64,000 bases of DNA from Metapseudomonas otitidis (lineage in GTDB: Bacteria > Pseudomonadota > Gammaproteobacteria > Pseudomonadales > Pseudomonadaceae): assembly GCF_900111835.1 (NCBI RefSeq), contig NZ_FOJP01000023.1, positions 1-64,000 of the forward strand, given 5' to 3'. The notes under the pieces were generated by a model, which saw nothing but the letters and a program-made list of their open reading frames with translations, was not told the DNA's origin and searched no databases. The position numbers and the translations under genes are program-made. This document shows, in pieces, positions 63,533-64,000 of the stretch (within the stretch, counting starts at the first letter, position 1; each line of letters begins with the position of its first letter).

Positions 63533-64000
63533 TCAGCGCCGGCGAAAACGCAGGGGCAGGCCCTGGCAATCCTCCCCGAAGCGGCCCTGGTGCCAGCCCA
63601 ACTGGCCCGACACCAGCGTGGTGCGCACCGCGTAGCGGAAGGTGCGGCCCTGGAACGGCGTCCAGCCGCACTGCGCGTGGATCGGGTCCGCCTCCACCGG
63701 TCGGGGCTCGGCCAGGCGCTCCACCAGCACCAGGTCGGCCCAGTAGCCCTCGCGCAGGTAGCCGCGCCGCTCGATGGAAAAGCGCTCCGCCACCGCGTGG
63801 CTGGTCTTGTGCACCAGCAGCGTCAGCGGCAGCAGCCCGTCGGCCACCAGCTCCAGCAGCGCCGGCAGGCTGTGCTGCACCAGCGGCAACCCGGCGGGCG
63901 CCTGGGCGTAGGGCCGAGCCTTCTCCTCCCGGGTGTGGGGCGCGTGGTCGCTGCCGATCACGTCCAGCCGCCCGTCCAGCAACGCCCGGCGCAGGGCATC
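63533..64000 (-). CDS. pyrC: Dihydroorotase, C-terminal part (runs off the right end)
   Basis: The last 155 or so residues of an amidohydrolase. VIGSDHAPHTREEKARPY holds the metal-binding Asp and the substrate-contacting His; GLPLVQHSLPALLELV and the C-terminal FQGRTFRYAVRTTLVSGQL strand are typical of dihydroorotases. The enzyme closes carbamoyl-aspartate to dihydroorotate in pyrimidine synthesis. The metal site and N-terminus lie beyond base 64000, so activity cannot be judged. Divergence from E. coli PyrC length suggests the longer class I type. Confidence 0.8.
   Translation of the reverse strand, partial: DALRRALLDGRLDVIGSDHAPHTREEKARPYAQAPAGLPLVQHSLPALLELVADGLLPLTLLVHKTSHAVAERFSIERRGYLREGYWADLVLVERLAEPRPVEADPIHAQCGWTPFQGRTFRYAVRTTLVSGQLGWHQGRFGEDCQGLPLRFRRR

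Overview
The window is chromosomal DNA of a high-GC gammaproteobacterium, almost certainly a Pseudomonas. From base 15,000 to 62,600 the gene order follows, from memory, the P. aeruginosa PAO1 stretch PA4626-PA4673 (hprA, rsmC, lysP, ... mqoB, hpt, upp, uraA, hemH, phr, pagL, murI, moeB, prmC, prfA, hemA, lolB, ispE, tRNA-Gln, prs, rplY, pth, ychF). The cupE pilus genes that I recall between uraA and hemH in PAO1 are absent. The low-GC-free, C/G-ending codon use is uniform, so most of the window is core genome; the only mobile-element sequence is the edge of an IS110-family element at the left end.

Layout. Bases 1-640: start of an IS110-type transposase (leftward) with its long non-coding leader, next to an inverted pair of REP-like palindromes. 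641-15,650: accessory lipid-related block: TetR regulator plus alpha/beta hydrolase, a secreted protein of unknown function, a MalT-type LuxR regulator, a DUF1329/DUF1302 envelope pair, an acyl-CoA synthetase, a thiolase, a divergent MFS/AraC pair and a LysE-type exporter. 15,724-27,770: hprA, rsmC, lysP, a Mn exporter behind a yybP-ykoY riboswitch, an M48 lipoprotein peptidase, a dCache chemoreceptor, an acyltransferase and small genes, including a SRAP-family protein that lacks the catalytic cysteine. 27,771-36,840: mqo, a beta-propeller protein, a SulP/DauA transporter, hpt with a truncated cupin gene, and upp-uraA.

38,396-49,981: hemH with an epimerase; then a probable light/photo-oxidative-stress regulon: renalase, and an almost gap-free nine-gene operon (RudS-type tRNA desulfidase, CarH/LitR-like MerR regulator, photolyase, SnoaL-like protein, SDR, FAD oxidoreductase, DUF1365, cyclopropane-synthase-like methyltransferase, DUF2878). 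Upstream of both transcription units lie three pairs of TGTACA boxes, every pair with exactly 12 bp between boxes. This is the strongest candidate for a coherent, little-described system here. 50,125-62,616: pagL, then the housekeeping block murI to ychF with two tandem tRNA-Gln genes. 62,675-64,000: a CMD-family protein with a leaderless MerR regulator, and the C-terminal part of a dihydroorotase running off the right end.

I saw no rRNA, CRISPR array, prophage or replication origin. Functions are assigned by reading motifs and gene order; no database search was possible.
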